The notes beneath the pieces are model-generated. The model was not told the DNA's origin and searched no databases. It saw only the letters and a list, made by a program, of their open reading frames with translations. This document shows, one piece after another, positions 6,990 through 7,044 of a DNA stretch of 7,044 nt (positions are counted from its first letter, which is position 1; each line of letters starts with the position of its first letter). The position numbers were made by a program, and so were the translations under genes. The DNA comes from DAIOHQ01 sp036744635 (GTDB lineage Bacteria; Planctomycetota; Phycisphaerae; Tepidisphaerales; Tepidisphaeraceae), in contig DAIOHQ010000250.1 in the NCBI GenBank assembly GCA_036744635.1, forward strand, positions 1-7,044, read 5' to 3'.

Positions 6990-7044
6990 GCAGGCACAGT
7001 AGGGCGGGCGGAGGTCACGGGCAAGGTCGTGGACAATGGAAGTC

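Noticed and set aside
6986..7044. End of an upstream minus-strand gene overlapping the phosphatase start by ATGA
   Set aside because: A stop-free frame does reach the window edge and end in the overlapping TGA, but about 18 codons with no recognisable content cannot support a gene call.

Overview
This is a chromosomal window from a high-GC bacterium. It holds six complete protein-coding genes plus one small unrecognised gene, with no tRNA, rRNA, CRISPR array or transposase. A Planctomycetota origin (Phycisphaerae-like) is my best guess but unproven. It rests on the gene mix, the Ser-Gln-Pro-Ala-Thr low-complexity tails on an exported protein, and short dispersed palindromes between genes. The assignment is an inference from style, not from a diagnostic marker.

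Layout, left to right. Bases 1-121 carry a fragment of a dispersed repeat and a good sigma-70-type promoter that starts almost at the ATG of an aspartate kinase gene (lysC, 122-1348, +). Convergent to it is a two-gene minus-strand unit: a small acidic protein (1992-2288) followed by a DUF421/YetF membrane protein with an added C-terminal zinc ribbon (1368-1979). A 118-bp AT-rich divergent region (2289-2406) separates this unit from a plus-strand lipoprotein gene (2407-3486), whose product holds two copies of a PsbP/DUF1795-like domain. Convergent to the lipoprotein is a minus-strand pair: nuoG (complex I iron-sulfur subunit, start at 5790) and, overlapping its stop, an exported protein of unknown function (3509-4189). 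Bases 5791-6161 are non-coding and contain the nuoG promoter and a tandem module of short palindromes. The window ends with an inositol-monophosphatase-family gene (6162-6989, -).

The genes do not form one pathway. lysC starts the aspartate-family amino acid route, nuoG belongs to the respiratory NADH dehydrogenase although no other nuo gene is visible, and the phosphatase acts on a small phosphorylated metabolite. The rest are envelope or hypothetical proteins. I see no defence, mobile or biosynthetic system.

The most interesting signals are smaller. lysC and nuoG share a promoter geometry with exactly 10 nt between the -10 box and the ATG, implying near-leaderless mRNAs. A repeat module upstream of nuoG recurs in part at the window start. 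lysC has a possible internal start for a regulatory subunit and an unusual Asn in its GRGGS(D) motif.
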